From assembly GCA_965369385.1 (NCBI GenBank), contig CBDUQP010000006.1:1-55097 (forward strand): a stretch of 55,097 nt of DNA. Direction: 5' to 3'. This document shows, piece after piece, positions 45,172-54,600 of this stretch. The stretch is from CBDUQP01 sp965369385 (lineage in GTDB: Bacteria; Planctomycetota; Phycisphaerae; SM23-33). A program made the translations under genes and the position numbers. How positions within the stretch are numbered: the stretch's first letter is position 1; every line of letters starts with the position of its first letter. The notes beneath the pieces are model-generated. The model was given only the letters and a program-made list of their open reading frames with translations, was not told the DNA's origin and did no database searches.

Positions 45172-46062
45172 ATGACGCTGGATTTGTGTGACCATCCAGT
45201 AGGGCTGATAGCCGGATCGGGCAGGCTGCCTTTTCTTGTGGCAAATGGCATTCGCAAACAGGGCCGTCCGGTTATAATAGTCGGCCTGAGCGGACAGGCT
45301 TCGCCTCGTCTGATGGACTTTGCCGACAAGTTTGTCTGGGCGGGCATAACGCGCCCAGGCAAGTGGATCAGCCATCTTCGCAGTAATGGCGTGCACGAGA
45401 CGGTAATGATCGGCGGGGTGACGAAGCGGGAGATCTACTCCCCGCTGCGAATCCTGCGATACATACCGGACTTGCGTGCGGTTCGCCTGTGGTACTTCCG
45501 CCTGAGGAAGGACAAACGCGATAATGCAGTGCTACTTGGAATAACCGATGAACTCCGAAGTGAAGGAATAGAATTAGTGTCCAGCGTGAAATACTGCGAA
45601 GAGAGCCTCGCCAGCGAAGGCCTTATGACAAAGATCCAGGTTCCGCGATCCGCAGAAGCCGATGTCGAGTTCGGATGGCGAATCGCCCGGGCCAGTGCTG
45701 ACCTGGATATTGGACAGTCAATCGCTGTCAAGGAACGCGATATCATCGCCGTCGAGGCAATGGAAGGCACCGATGCGATGATCCGCCGGGCGGGAAGGGT
45801 CTGCCGTGTGGGCGGTTGGACTATGGTGAAAGTGGCGCGTCCCAAGCAGGATATGCGGTTCGACGTTCCGACGATAGGTCCCAGCACGATACGCAACCTT
45901 AAAGATGCCAAATGCATATGCCTGGTTGTGGAAGCAGACCGGACTCTCATCGTCGACAAACCAGCTACCTTGGCCCTGGCAGACAGGCTTGGCATAGCAG
46001 TAGTTGGAAAGCTGGCGGAACAGAAGATATCAGAGGTGAGTCAGGCAAACGATGCAACGTGA
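45172..46062 (+). CDS. lpxI: UDP-2,3-diacylglucosamine pyrophosphohydrolase LpxI
   Basis: This 296-residue enzyme cleaves UDP-2,3-diacylglucosamine to lipid X in lipid A synthesis and is the LpxH substitute in many bacteria. GLIAGSGRLPFLVANGIRKQG at the start, MIGGVTKREI, the central LLGITDELRSEGIELVSS and the C-terminal DIIAVEAMEGTDAMIRRAG and GPSTI are characteristic. GGAG precedes the ATG. Its presence shows the organism makes lipid A and has an outer membrane. Confidence 0.94.
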   Translation: MTLDLCDHPVGLIAGSGRLPFLVANGIRKQGRPVIIVGLSGQASPRLMDFADKFVWAGITRPGKWISHLRSNGVHETVMIGGVTKREIYSPLRILRYIPDLRAVRLWYFRLRKDKRDNAVLLGITDELRSEGIELVSSVKYCEESLASEGLMTKIQVPRSAEADVEFGWRIARASADLDIGQSIAVKERDIIAVEAMEGTDAMIRRAGRVCRVGGWTMVKVARPKQDMRFDVPTIGPSTIRNLKDAKCICLVVEADRTLIVDKPATLALADRLGIAVVGKLAEQKISEVSQANDAT

Positions 46063-46150
46063 TTGTTTGACCGGCGATACCGACAGGTTACTGTCCGACA
46101 ATGTCGCACGGACAAAGCACTGCGAGAGCTGCCGGTAATTGGCCTGGACG

Positions 46151-46363
46151 TCATGCGGCATTGACAGCGGATGAATCCTGCATGCTGGCTGCAAGGACTA
46201 TGTGTCGGAGGCGGTCAACAGTCAGTGAATCGAGATAGTCTCGCGTGAAATCCAGTTTGAAGCTCCCGCTGAACTTGCTGAGCATTCCCACAAGTTGCGT
46301 TCTGGACATTGTCGTGAGCATACAGATCATGTCGCCTAGTGAATCTGTCGGTATCTTTGACAT
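46151..46363 (-). CDS. Small 70-residue protein of unknown function
   Basis: ATG at 46363 has GAGGA six bases upstream, a strong ribosome-binding site. The product is soluble and helical: SLGDMICMLTTMSRTQLVGML, then DFTRDYLDSLTVDRLRHIVLAA. The final helix pattern looks evolutionarily constrained and I recall similar short proteins in planctomycetes, though I cannot name a family. It converges on lpxI and is divergent from queA. Confidence 0.65.
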   Translation of the reverse strand: MSKIPTDSLGDMICMLTTMSRTQLVGMLSKFSGSFKLDFTRDYLDSLTVDRLRHIVLAASMQDSSAVNAA

Positions 46364-46620
46364 CGCTCTTCCTCGAGTTACGTGCCTCTCTGGCAGTAGA
46401 CGGACAAACACATGAAGCCCGTATGTTGCTACTTATCGGCAGGTAATGCAGGCGTCTTTCGCAAGCAATATTAATCCGGCTGCATTTGCAGTCCGCACGT
46501 TGAGTAACAATCATTCACAATAACTAATACGCTTCGGCCGCGATGATGGTTCGCGTCGGCACACAGCCGCGCGGGCTGCCCGGTGGCTTGGCTCTTGGCA
46601 AACCGAGGTTTCAGGAATAC
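46364..46620. other. Divergent intergenic region between the small gene and queA
   Basis: No gene or repeat recognised; it should contain two divergent promoters, but no box is close enough to consensus to name. Confidence 0.4.
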
Positions 46621-47700
46621 ATGAACAATCTTCGCACAATTGATTTTGATTACGAACTTCCGAGCGAACTGATCGCCCAGCGTCCCCCGGACCGCCGCGA
46701 CAGTTCACGCCTGCTCTGTCTGAATCGCTCGAATTCAAATCTGACGGATCGCAACTTTTCGGAATTGCCCGATTTGCTTCGCGATGGCGACCTGCTGGTC
46801 GTGAACGATACCAGCGTCATCCCCGCCAAGTTCGATTCATTTCGCCGGACAGGCGGGAAAGTCGAAGGGTTGTTCCTGCGTGAGACCGATGGCGGAACAT
46901 GGCTGGTGATGCTGAAGAACGCCGGAAGGTGCAAGCCGGGTGAGCCTCTATCGCTTGGGAGTGTGGATGGGGAGTTTACGCTCACGCTGCTTACCTCGCA
47001 TGGCGAGGGACGCTGGACTGTAGAAGTTACGCCGCTCATGCCCGCGGCAGAAATACTCGAAACCGTTGGCCAGGTTCCGCTTCCGCCATATATAAGGCGT
47101 GACGATGCCCAGGCGTTTGGTGAGGAGGATCGCAAGCGATACCAGACCGTTTACGCCGCCAATCCAGGCGCGGTGGCGGCTCCCACTGCGGGTCTGCATT
47201 TTACCGACGATATTTTCGCAAGGCTAGCCCTGCGAGATATTAACGTTTGCCACACAACTTTGCACGTGGGTGCAGGGACGTTCCTGCCCGTGAAAACAGA
47301 GGATCTCAACTCGCATCAGATGCACTCGGAAGTTTACGAACTGACTGCGCCAGCGGCCGAAACTCTGAACTCCGCCAGGGCGCAGGGACGTAGGATAGTA
47401 GCTGTCGGCACAACTGCGGTGCGAGTGTTGGAGACCGCCGGGCGAGGATGTGAGAACGGGACTTTTGTGGCGGATTCGGGTAGTACCGACATATTCCTGT
47501 ACCCGCCGGCCGAGTTTTGCGCGGTGGACGCCCTCATAACCAACTTCCATCTTCCCAAGAGCACGCTTGTTATGCTGGTGGCGGCGTTCTGTTCGCCGGG
47601 TGGAAGGTCGGGAATCGAGACTATCCTCAACGCATACCGTCACGCGGTTCAGCGGCGTTACCGGTTCTTCTCATACGGCGATGCGATGCTGATTGAGTAG
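46621..47700 (+). CDS. queA: S-adenosylmethionine:tRNA ribosyltransferase-isomerase
   Basis: This 359-residue enzyme builds epoxyqueuosine from preQ1-modified tRNA. FDYELPSELIAQRPPDRRDSSRLL, LLVVNDTSVIPAKF, YAANPGAVAAPTAGLHFT, THLHVGAGTFLPV-like TTLHVGAGTFLPV and FHLPKSTLVMLVAAF are the family blocks. CAGGA is just upstream of the ATG at 46621. No tgt or queG is adjacent. Confidence 0.96.
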   Translation: MNNLRTIDFDYELPSELIAQRPPDRRDSSRLLCLNRSNSNLTDRNFSELPDLLRDGDLLVVNDTSVIPAKFDSFRRTGGKVEGLFLRETDGGTWLVMLKNAGRCKPGEPLSLGSVDGEFTLTLLTSHGEGRWTVEVTPLMPAAEILETVGQVPLPPYIRRDDAQAFGEEDRKRYQTVYAANPGAVAAPTAGLHFTDDIFARLALRDINVCHTTLHVGAGTFLPVKTEDLNSHQMHSEVYELTAPAAETLNSARAQGRRIVAVGTTAVRVLETAGRGCENGTFVADSGSTDIFLYPPAEFCAVDALITNFHLPKSTLVMLVAAFCSPGGRSGIETILNAYRHAVQRRYRFFSYGDAMLIE

Positions 47701-47701
47701 A

Positions 47702-47778
47702 GATAAGGGGTCAGGAACCTTTTAGAGACTGGAAGTATAGGCCAAAGAGAAGCGTAAAAAGGTTCCTGACCCCTTATC
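47702..47778. repeat. REP-like palindrome immediately after queA
   Basis: Perfect 22-bp arms begin two bases after the queA stop: GATAAGGGGTCAGGAACC followed by TTTT (47702-47723), and the complement at 47757-47778, with a 33-nt loop. The sequence is unlike the other palindromes in the window but has the same architecture. It could act as a terminator or mRNA stabiliser. Confidence 0.75.
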
Positions 47779-47966
47779 CTGGCGCCAGAGGCTTGAGCAA
47801 GTGCAGATTTGCGTTAAATATATGCCCCCGCGTTTGCACATCGGTGTTTTTGAAACATATAGTTGTGGCAGAAGGGTTTCATGCCAACTGATCGCAGTTG
47901 TGTTGTTTGCGTTGTCCAGAAGGGTTTGGGACCGGCGTCCTTGTTGTTGCCGGGAAGGAGATTGTA

Positions 47967-49433
47967 GTGGTAAAGTCTGGAATTCTGCGGATCATCCGTA
48001 GGCCTGAAATATTGCTTAATGACGATAAACGCGTCATTACAAGGTACTTGGATTTTGGTGATCCTGCCCGCATCAGGTCTATCCTGAAGCGATTGCTGGC
48101 AATACCCCGCAAACGGATTCCGGTGATTCTTGCCGAGGTCGAGAAGGATTTTCATGCCCGCCATCGCAATATCGAAGCCGATTTTCTGAGACACTACAGG
48201 CAAGCGGTGAAGCATGTTCGCGGTTATGGCGAGGTGTCGGAACTGAGAAAGTTGCTTATTGGTGCATATTTCACGATGGAGTATTCCATCGAGTCGGCCG
48301 CTCTTTTCAACCCGTCAATTGTTCCGCATCCCGACCAGGGTGGGCTGGAAGACGGTGACATACGTTTTCTGATGAGTCTTCGCGCAACCGGTGAAGGGCA
48401 CGTTTCGTCAATCGTGTTTCGCCGCGGCGTGATTCATAAGAATGGCGGAATCAACTTCGATGCGCCTCCGAAATATGCCTCCACCACGAAACCCGAACCA
48501 GATGCCTTGTTCGATAAACGCGAGTTCATCCGGAAGCTGCCCGAAACTCGCGGTGTGCGAGGGCTTGCATCCAAGATACTCAAAGGCGTCGGCGACCCGT
48601 GCCGCCCGTCACAGATTCGCGATGCCGTCGAAGCCGCCCAGAAGAAGGAATGGGGCTCCCATTTGCAGTTCGATAAGGTTAGCGAGGAAATGGTCTGGCT
48701 GGCACGTGCGAACTACAAGCTCTCCTTTCCCGACGACTGCACCGCGGGCGATACGGTTATCTTCCCTGCCACCGGGCATGAGTCCAAGGGCATGGAAGAC
48801 CTGCGCCTTGTGAGATTCGCCGATGACAACGGCGAGGTTACTTACTACGGTACTTACACCGCATATGATGGGCATCGTATACACCCGATGCTGCTTGAAA
48901 CCATGGATTTCAAGAACTATCACGTCAGCACGCTCAGCGGCAGATACAGCCGCAACAAGGGCATGGCGCTGTTTCCGCGTAAGATCGGCGGGCAATATAT
49001 GATGCTGGCCCGCCACGACGGCGAAAGCTCATACGTGCTGAAGTCCAAGAACCTGTATGTGTGGAATACGTCGGCCAAGCTGCATACGCCGTCGGAGATG
49101 TGGGAGCTTGTGCAGGTAGGCAATTGCGGGTCTCCGCTGGAAACCAAGGAAGGCTGGCTGGTGCTCACTCACGGCGTTGGCCCAATGCGAAAGTACTGCA
49201 TTGGAGCGATGCTGCTGGACCTGGAAGATCCGACGAAAGTCATCGGCCGCACGGCTGAGCCGATCCTGATTCCCAGTGCGGAAGAACGCGAGGGATACGT
49301 TCCCAACGTGGTCTATTCCTGCGGCTCGCTGATCCACGGTGAGCAACTGGTGATCCCCTACGCCATGAGCGATTCGCGAACGGCGTTCGCCACCCTATCG
49401 CTGACGTCACTGCTGTCTTGCCTGACATCATAA
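47967..49433 (+). CDS. GH130-family glycoside phosphorylase-like protein
   Basis: This 488-residue five-bladed-propeller enzyme family phosphorolyses or hydrolyses beta-mannosides (for example mannobiose or mannosyl-N-acetylglucosamine). The conserved block GMEDLRLVRFADDNGEVTYYGTY and the later DFKNYHVSTLSGR, GKYMMLARHDGE-like segment, NCGSPLETKEGWLVLTHGVG and YSCGSLIHGEQLVIPYAMSD match GH130. An N-terminal helical region of about 110 residues precedes the propeller. No signal peptide, so it acts in the cytoplasm. GTG at 47967 is chosen because GGAAGGAG lies exactly six bases upstream. Confidence 0.85.
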   Translation: MVKSGILRIIRRPEILLNDDKRVITRYLDFGDPARIRSILKRLLAIPRKRIPVILAEVEKDFHARHRNIEADFLRHYRQAVKHVRGYGEVSELRKLLIGAYFTMEYSIESAALFNPSIVPHPDQGGLEDGDIRFLMSLRATGEGHVSSIVFRRGVIHKNGGINFDAPPKYASTTKPEPDALFDKREFIRKLPETRGVRGLASKILKGVGDPCRPSQIRDAVEAAQKKEWGSHLQFDKVSEEMVWLARANYKLSFPDDCTAGDTVIFPATGHESKGMEDLRLVRFADDNGEVTYYGTYTAYDGHRIHPMLLETMDFKNYHVSTLSGRYSRNKGMALFPRKIGGQYMMLARHDGESSYVLKSKNLYVWNTSAKLHTPSEMWELVQVGNCGSPLETKEGWLVLTHGVGPMRKYCIGAMLLDLEDPTKVIGRTAEPILIPSAEEREGYVPNVVYSCGSLIHGEQLVIPYAMSDSRTAFATLSLTSLLSCLTS

Positions 49434-49473
49434 GCGGCGCTTGTCTTGGTCGTCATAACGAAGCAATAGAAAG

Positions 49474-49525
49474 CACAGGCCGGTTGCGCGGAGATCTTCC
49501 GTTGCTGCCGGCCTTGTGTTTTTTT
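49474..49525 (+). terminator. Rho-independent terminator of the GH130 gene
   Basis: The stem CACAGGCCGG/CCGGCCTTGTG (one bulged base) encloses a second small hairpin and is followed by seven T residues. Confidence 0.85.
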
Positions 49526-49540
49526 GGACTTGGGCATGTC

Positions 49541-49555
49541 GGGAACCGGTTACCC
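49541..49555. promoter_or_regulatory. Operator-like palindrome O1
   Basis: GGGAACCGGTTACCC is nearly symmetric about CCGG and shares AACCGGTTAC with O2. LacI-family operators are palindromes with a central CG. Confidence 0.65.
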
Positions 49556-49628
49556 GGCGAGCAGGTTGCGCAAGAATAGGCTGTTAGTGCCTATAATATG
49601 CTATTTTACAGCAAATAGGCATTCTCTC

Positions 49629-49656
49629 TTGACATAATAGTCTGAGTTGATAGTAT
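49629..49656 (+). promoter_or_regulatory. Promoter of the LacI-type regulator
   Basis: A perfect TTGACA (49629-49634) is followed after 16 nt by TAGTAT (49651-49656). O2 begins seven bases later, over the predicted transcription start. A second TATAAT with flanking ATAGGC/GCCTAT repeats lies near 49580-49615. Confidence 0.6.
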
Positions 49657-49662
49657 ATATGG

Positions 49663-49674
49663 GTAACCGGTTAC
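49663..49674. promoter_or_regulatory. Operator-like palindrome O2
   Basis: GTAACCGGTTAC is a perfect 12-bp palindrome, 121 bp centre to centre from O1. It sits at the start of transcription, which fits autorepression with looping between O1 and O2. Confidence 0.7.
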
Positions 49675-49725
49675 TTGGACGGTTGCCGTGCCTTTTCGAC
49701 TTCTTCGAATCTTTCGAGTTCTGCA

Positions 49726-50775
49726 ATGTCAACGATCAAGAGAATTACAAGTCAGGATGTCGCCAAGCTGGCGGGCGTTACCAAGGCCAGCGTCTCGCGC
49801 GTGATGAACAATATCCCCACCGTATCCAAGGAGATACGCGAAAGGGTGTTGTATGCCGCAAGAACACTCGACTATCGTCCATCGTCCGCGGCAAGGGGTT
49901 TGGCGCGGAGTCGCCTGGAAACGCTCGGGCTGATCTGTGGTATCGGAAGGGCGATTGGGGCGTATTACAGTGCCCAGCTTATTAATGGTGTCTCGCAGGC
50001 ACTCACTCAGCAGGAACACAGGCTGACCATCGCTGCCGTTGAGTGCGAAGACACGCTCAGCGAGATTCGTCAGCTCCCGATTGTCACCGAGCACTCGGTT
50101 GACGGTTTGATAATAGATGTGCTTGCCCAGAGCGCAGAGCAATACGAGACGATCATTCGCGATCTGACCGCGCCGCACGTAATGGTTAACCCGCCCACGA
50201 AACGCGAGTATGATTCGATCATCCCTGACGATATTACTGCCGCAGCAGATGCCACGAATTACCTGATCTCTCGTGGCCACCGCCGCATCGCGTATGTTCC
50301 AGGCGAAGCTAACCACTACAGCCAGGTATTGCGAAGGCAGGGATATCTTGAGGCCATGGCCCGGGCCGGGCTGCCTCCCTTGCCCTGGTGGGATGAGCAT
50401 GTTCCCGGAACGGACAACCCCGATGGCAGCAGGATTCTGGATGAGCGGATCGGCGCATGGACAGGCCAGCACGGATGCACTGCGATGCTCACGTATGATG
50501 CCACCGACGCGATGCGTTCGCTGTGGATGTGCGGAAAGCGGCAGCTTCGCATACCGGAAGATATCAGCATCATGAGTTGCGACTACATGCCCGCATTGGA
50601 ATATGCGGGTTTGCCGATTTCGTGCATGATGCTGGATCGCAGGACAATGGGCGAGACGGCTGTGTCGATGTTGCTGGCTAAACTCAAATCGCCCGACAGG
50701 CAGATTCCATCCGAGCTGATCAAACCGAGCATGATGGAAAGAGAGTCGGTCAGGAGTATCACGGACAATGTATAA
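49726..50775 (+). CDS. LacI-family transcriptional regulator
   Basis: This 349-residue repressor has an N-terminal helix-turn-helix (TSQDVAKLAGVTKASVSRVMNN, preceded by MSTIKRI), a hinge (YRPSSAARGLA) and a periplasmic-binding-protein-like sensor domain. It probably binds O1/O2 and responds to a sugar released by the hydrolase downstream. ATG at 49726 is the normal family start. The pseudopilin gene follows 40 bp later, so all three genes may form one transcript. Confidence 0.93.
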   Translation: MSTIKRITSQDVAKLAGVTKASVSRVMNNIPTVSKEIRERVLYAARTLDYRPSSAARGLARSRLETLGLICGIGRAIGAYYSAQLINGVSQALTQQEHRLTIAAVECEDTLSEIRQLPIVTEHSVDGLIIDVLAQSAEQYETIIRDLTAPHVMVNPPTKREYDSIIPDDITAAADATNYLISRGHRRIAYVPGEANHYSQVLRRQGYLEAMARAGLPPLPWWDEHVPGTDNPDGSRILDERIGAWTGQHGCTAMLTYDATDAMRSLWMCGKRQLRIPEDISIMSCDYMPALEYAGLPISCMMLDRRTMGETAVSMLLAKLKSPDRQIPSELIKPSMMERESVRSITDNV

Positions 50776-50815
50776 ACCACCCCAGAATTGCAAACGAGTG
50801 GGCGGGAGAAGTGTT

Positions 50816-51571
50816 ATGCACCGCACGAAACAAGGTTTCACGCTGATAGAATTGCTCGTGGTAATCGCGATCATAGCGATACTCGCATCGCTGCTGCTGC
50901 CTGCAGTGGAGAAGGCAAGAGGACTCGCCCGCAATGTTTCGTGCCAGTCCAATATCAGGGGGATGGGCCTGGCGCTATCTATGTATGCCAATGACAACAA
51001 CAATGCCATCCTTCCGCTGTCGGCCGGGGCGCCGCTTGTGGCCGGAGGTACCAGTCGATGGGACGATTGGCTTCGCAGGGAGTATATGGAGGGAGAAGGG
51101 GGTGATGCTTATTACGCGCCGGGCGAGAGTACGACCTGTCCGGAAACAGATGAGGAAATGGGATCTCGAAACCCGGCGTTCAGGAACGCCGGTTACGGTA
51201 TGAACGGCATGTGCCCGCCTGCAAACGCCATCACCATCCACTACCCAGGCTATGAAACCAAGCTATTTCGAATTGATGACATTGTACTGTCTCCCTCCGA
51301 CGCGGTGTACATAGCGGATTCAAGTACCATAGAGTCGCCGTACGCAGGATACAACGTGCATGTGCTGTGGCCATCCGCCAACCCAGCCAGTCCCAACGGC
51401 GATTGGGGTGTCGCCGGACCTGCCCGCAGGCATCCCGGACCGTCATTCAATGTGGTGTTCTTCGATTTCCATGTAGAGAATGCCAAATGGCCCAGCGAAA
51501 TATCCAACGGCACCCCCAGTCGCTGGAATATCATTGGGCACCAGCTATGGAATGTGTACTACTCACACTAG
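50816..51571 (+). CDS. Type IV pilin-like (pseudopilin) protein with H-X9-DG-type motif
   Basis: This 251-residue protein has the prepilin cleavage motif G-FTLIELLVVIAIIAILASLLLPAV at residues 8-32. It is typical of the planctomycete/lentisphaere group of type II secretion or pilin-like proteins. The region NIRGMGLALSMYANDNNN is the usual second block. The C-terminal H-X9-DG signature is altered (RHPGPSFNVVFFDFH: ten residues before D, and F in place of G). GGGAGAAG precedes the ATG. The protein would be anchored in the inner membrane and exposed outside; its role beside a hydrolase is unknown. Confidence 0.88.
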   Translation: MHRTKQGFTLIELLVVIAIIAILASLLLPAVEKARGLARNVSCQSNIRGMGLALSMYANDNNNAILPLSAGAPLVAGGTSRWDDWLRREYMEGEGGDAYYAPGESTTCPETDEEMGSRNPAFRNAGYGMNGMCPPANAITIHYPGYETKLFRIDDIVLSPSDAVYIADSSTIESPYAGYNVHVLWPSANPASPNGDWGVAGPARRHPGPSFNVVFFDFHVENAKWPSEISNGTPSRWNIIGHQLWNVYYSH

Positions 51572-51686
51572 TCGGCTCCATCGCAAGCAATCATAATTGG
51601 TAACATTCATTCTGTCGGCCGCCATCTGTCCCGCTGTCCTCACCACACCTGGAAGCCGACACGGTCTTAAGAAAGGACTGTCCCGC

Positions 51687-54600
51687 ATGTTGTCTATCAA
51701 AAAGAACCGCATTGTTCGCACTGTCTGTCTGCTGTGTGTTTCTCTGTCCTTCGCTATGTTTGGGCAGTCTGCACAGGCCGCTGATAAGCTGCAAGATGAA
51801 CTGACGCTCTATACCAGTTTCGATAAGTCGATCAAACCGGATAACTATGCGGGTGCGGGAACTTTCTTCGGGAACTACCAATCAACGGCGGGTGTGGCGG
51901 GCAAGGCCTTTGATAACAGTTCGCTGAGAGGCGCGGCCTTCGGTTGTGTGGGCAATATGCCTGGCGATAAGGGCACGATGAGCTTTTGGTTCAAGCCTGA
52001 TGCGAGCTTTGCCAAGAAGACCACCAGGATGTTCTCGACCACGAGATTTGCTCTGCGTGTGGACGCACCGAAACGAGCGGTATTTTTTATGACGGCCTAC
52101 ACTCCGCCCCGGCTGGACTTTAGATGGGACTACAGCACTTTCCTGCGAACACCATCGCTGACCCCGGGCAAGTGGGCTCACATCGTGCTCACTTGGGACA
52201 CGCGAGTAGCAAGCGGCGAGGGTCCTATTCTTGGCAGCGGCAAGATGTCGTCTGTGAAGAAGATATATCTTAACGGCAAGCTGGCGACTCGCCAGGAAGT
52301 CGCGGGCATTGACAAGAGCACCGAGGGCAATCTGAATCTGGGCGCGAGCACGCCGGGTGCGTATGACGAGCTTATCATCTGGAATCGTCTGCTGAGCGAT
52401 AAGGAAATCGCCAAACTCCATTCCGCTCCGAAACGAACAGCTCGGAAACTGAAGGCTCTCGCGCCATTGGCAAAGATGGTCATCTGGAAGGTATACCCCA
52501 AGCTTGTCTACCTGAAGTATCAGACATCGTTGATCGCACCGGGCCAGACATTGAAGATCACCGCGCCTGTTGTGAACCGCATGAAGAATACCCAGGAAGG
52601 CACCCTGACGTTGACTATGCTCGACGTGTGGGAAAAGCCCCAAGGCACACCGAAGCGGTTTGCGTTCAAGCTGGCCGGCAAGGCGAAGGCGTCTTTCGTC
52701 GCGAGTTTTACGCCTGCCGGGACCGGCGCATATAAGATTCAAGCGGCAGTGACTATCGGCGAGGAGACTACCACGCGAGACATTACCAGCTTCGGTTGCG
52801 TGCCTGCTGGCAATCCGCCATTTCACCCGTTCTTTGGCAGCCACGTCAACCAGACGCCGGGCATGCCTGAGATGGCTCGTCGTTTGGGCGTGTCGGCCAA
52901 CCGTAGCCATAACATGACTCAATTCACGTGGTGGCGCAGAATGCAGCAGCATCGCGACAAATGGAATATGTCGGACGGACATTTCTATCCCGCGATCAAC
53001 AAGCTCGGAATGGAGCACATGGGCCAGTGGTTTGCCGCTCCCTACTGGGCCGTGACCGATGCCAAGGGAAAGGCCGTTAAGCAGCGTGCCATGAACTCCT
53101 ATCCGCGCGGCTGGATGCCGACTGACCTTGAGGCCTACAAGACGTACATTCGTGAAACGCTGAAACGTTACCCGCTCATCAAGGAGTGGGAGATATGGAA
53201 CGAGCCCTGGAGCACGTTCTTCTTTGCCGGATCGGTGGAAGATTACGTCAAGCTGTGCAAGATATCCTACGAGACCGCCAAGGCCGTCCGCCCCGATCTG
53301 GATATCTGGGCCTGCTATGCAGACAATGCATGGGGCGACGCTATCCTCAAAGCCGGCGTGCTGAAATACTGTGACGGGCTGACGTTCCATCCGTACACAG
53401 GGCCAGGCGACTGGGACAGGATGCGACTCACAGTTCAGGGGATACGCAAAGCTATCAAGAAGAGTTCCGGCCGGGACGACGTTCGCCTGCTGAATTCGGA
53501 GTCCGGCGTATCGGGAACTACCTTCCTTCGCGGCCTGGACTTCCCCGCACTTCAGCCTCCCCACAAACGCCGACCTATGGCATTTAGAAGCACGGCCAAC
53601 AGCGCGGTGCAATACTACGTAACGTCGATGGCCGACGGTGTGAAGCGATGGTACTACTACTTCCACCAGCCTGTCGGGCCGTCCAACAGCTATTCGTCAT
53701 GGTCTAGTGTTGAGGTGACTCGCGGGCCCAAGCCGTTCGCCGTTGCGTTGGGAATGTTGGCGTGGCAGATCGATGGCGGGAAGTTCGCAAGTGAGCTCGC
53801 ACGGGATGGCGAGTTCCACGCCTTTATATTCGCGCGCAAGGATGGCGGGTCGGTGGCTGTTGCGTGGACGGGTGACGCAGCTGAGATAGACCTGCAATAC
53901 GCCGGCAAGGTTTATAATATGATGGGCAACGAGATTGCCCACAGTGGTAGCATCCGCGTGACAACGGAGCTCGTGTATCTGCGGAGCAAGCTAGGCGCTA
54001 AGGCCCTGGCTGCACAGTTGGCGAAGGGGCCGATCAAGATCGTAAAGAAACCCGTGAAGAAGGTAGTCAAAGTAGTGGCAGGCCGCGTGCTGCAGAAGAT
54101 GGATGACTATACGGTCGCACTGGAGATGGGTCCTGACAAGATGCATCCGCTGGATATATCGCCGTTCATTAACATGGGCCTCGCCGACGATGGGGCATGT
54201 AATGGCAAGGGCGGGGCAATGGATGAAGGTCCGTTCAACGACCTGCGGGATGTAAAACCGGGAGTTCATACGTGGCTTGGCGTTCCGGTGAAAATACTCG
54301 ATCCGGAGAACAATGGCGGTAAGTCGATTGTCACGATGGCGGGCATGACTTTTCGCAATGGTCCGTCGAAGATCGGCCCGGTTGCGGTGGGGCGTAAGGC
54401 TCGCGGGATATTCTTCGTCCACGCTGCTAACTATGCCCAGAGGCGCGGCCAGCAGGCGGGGGCTTATATCGTGGAGTATGCCGACGGTACCAAGCTGGAA
54501 CTGCCGATAGTCGTAGGTGAGAATATTCACGATTGGTGGCAGGATCGCAAGGAAGGCGAAGACAGTAGGACAATCCCCATCGTGTGCAGCCAACCGATCT

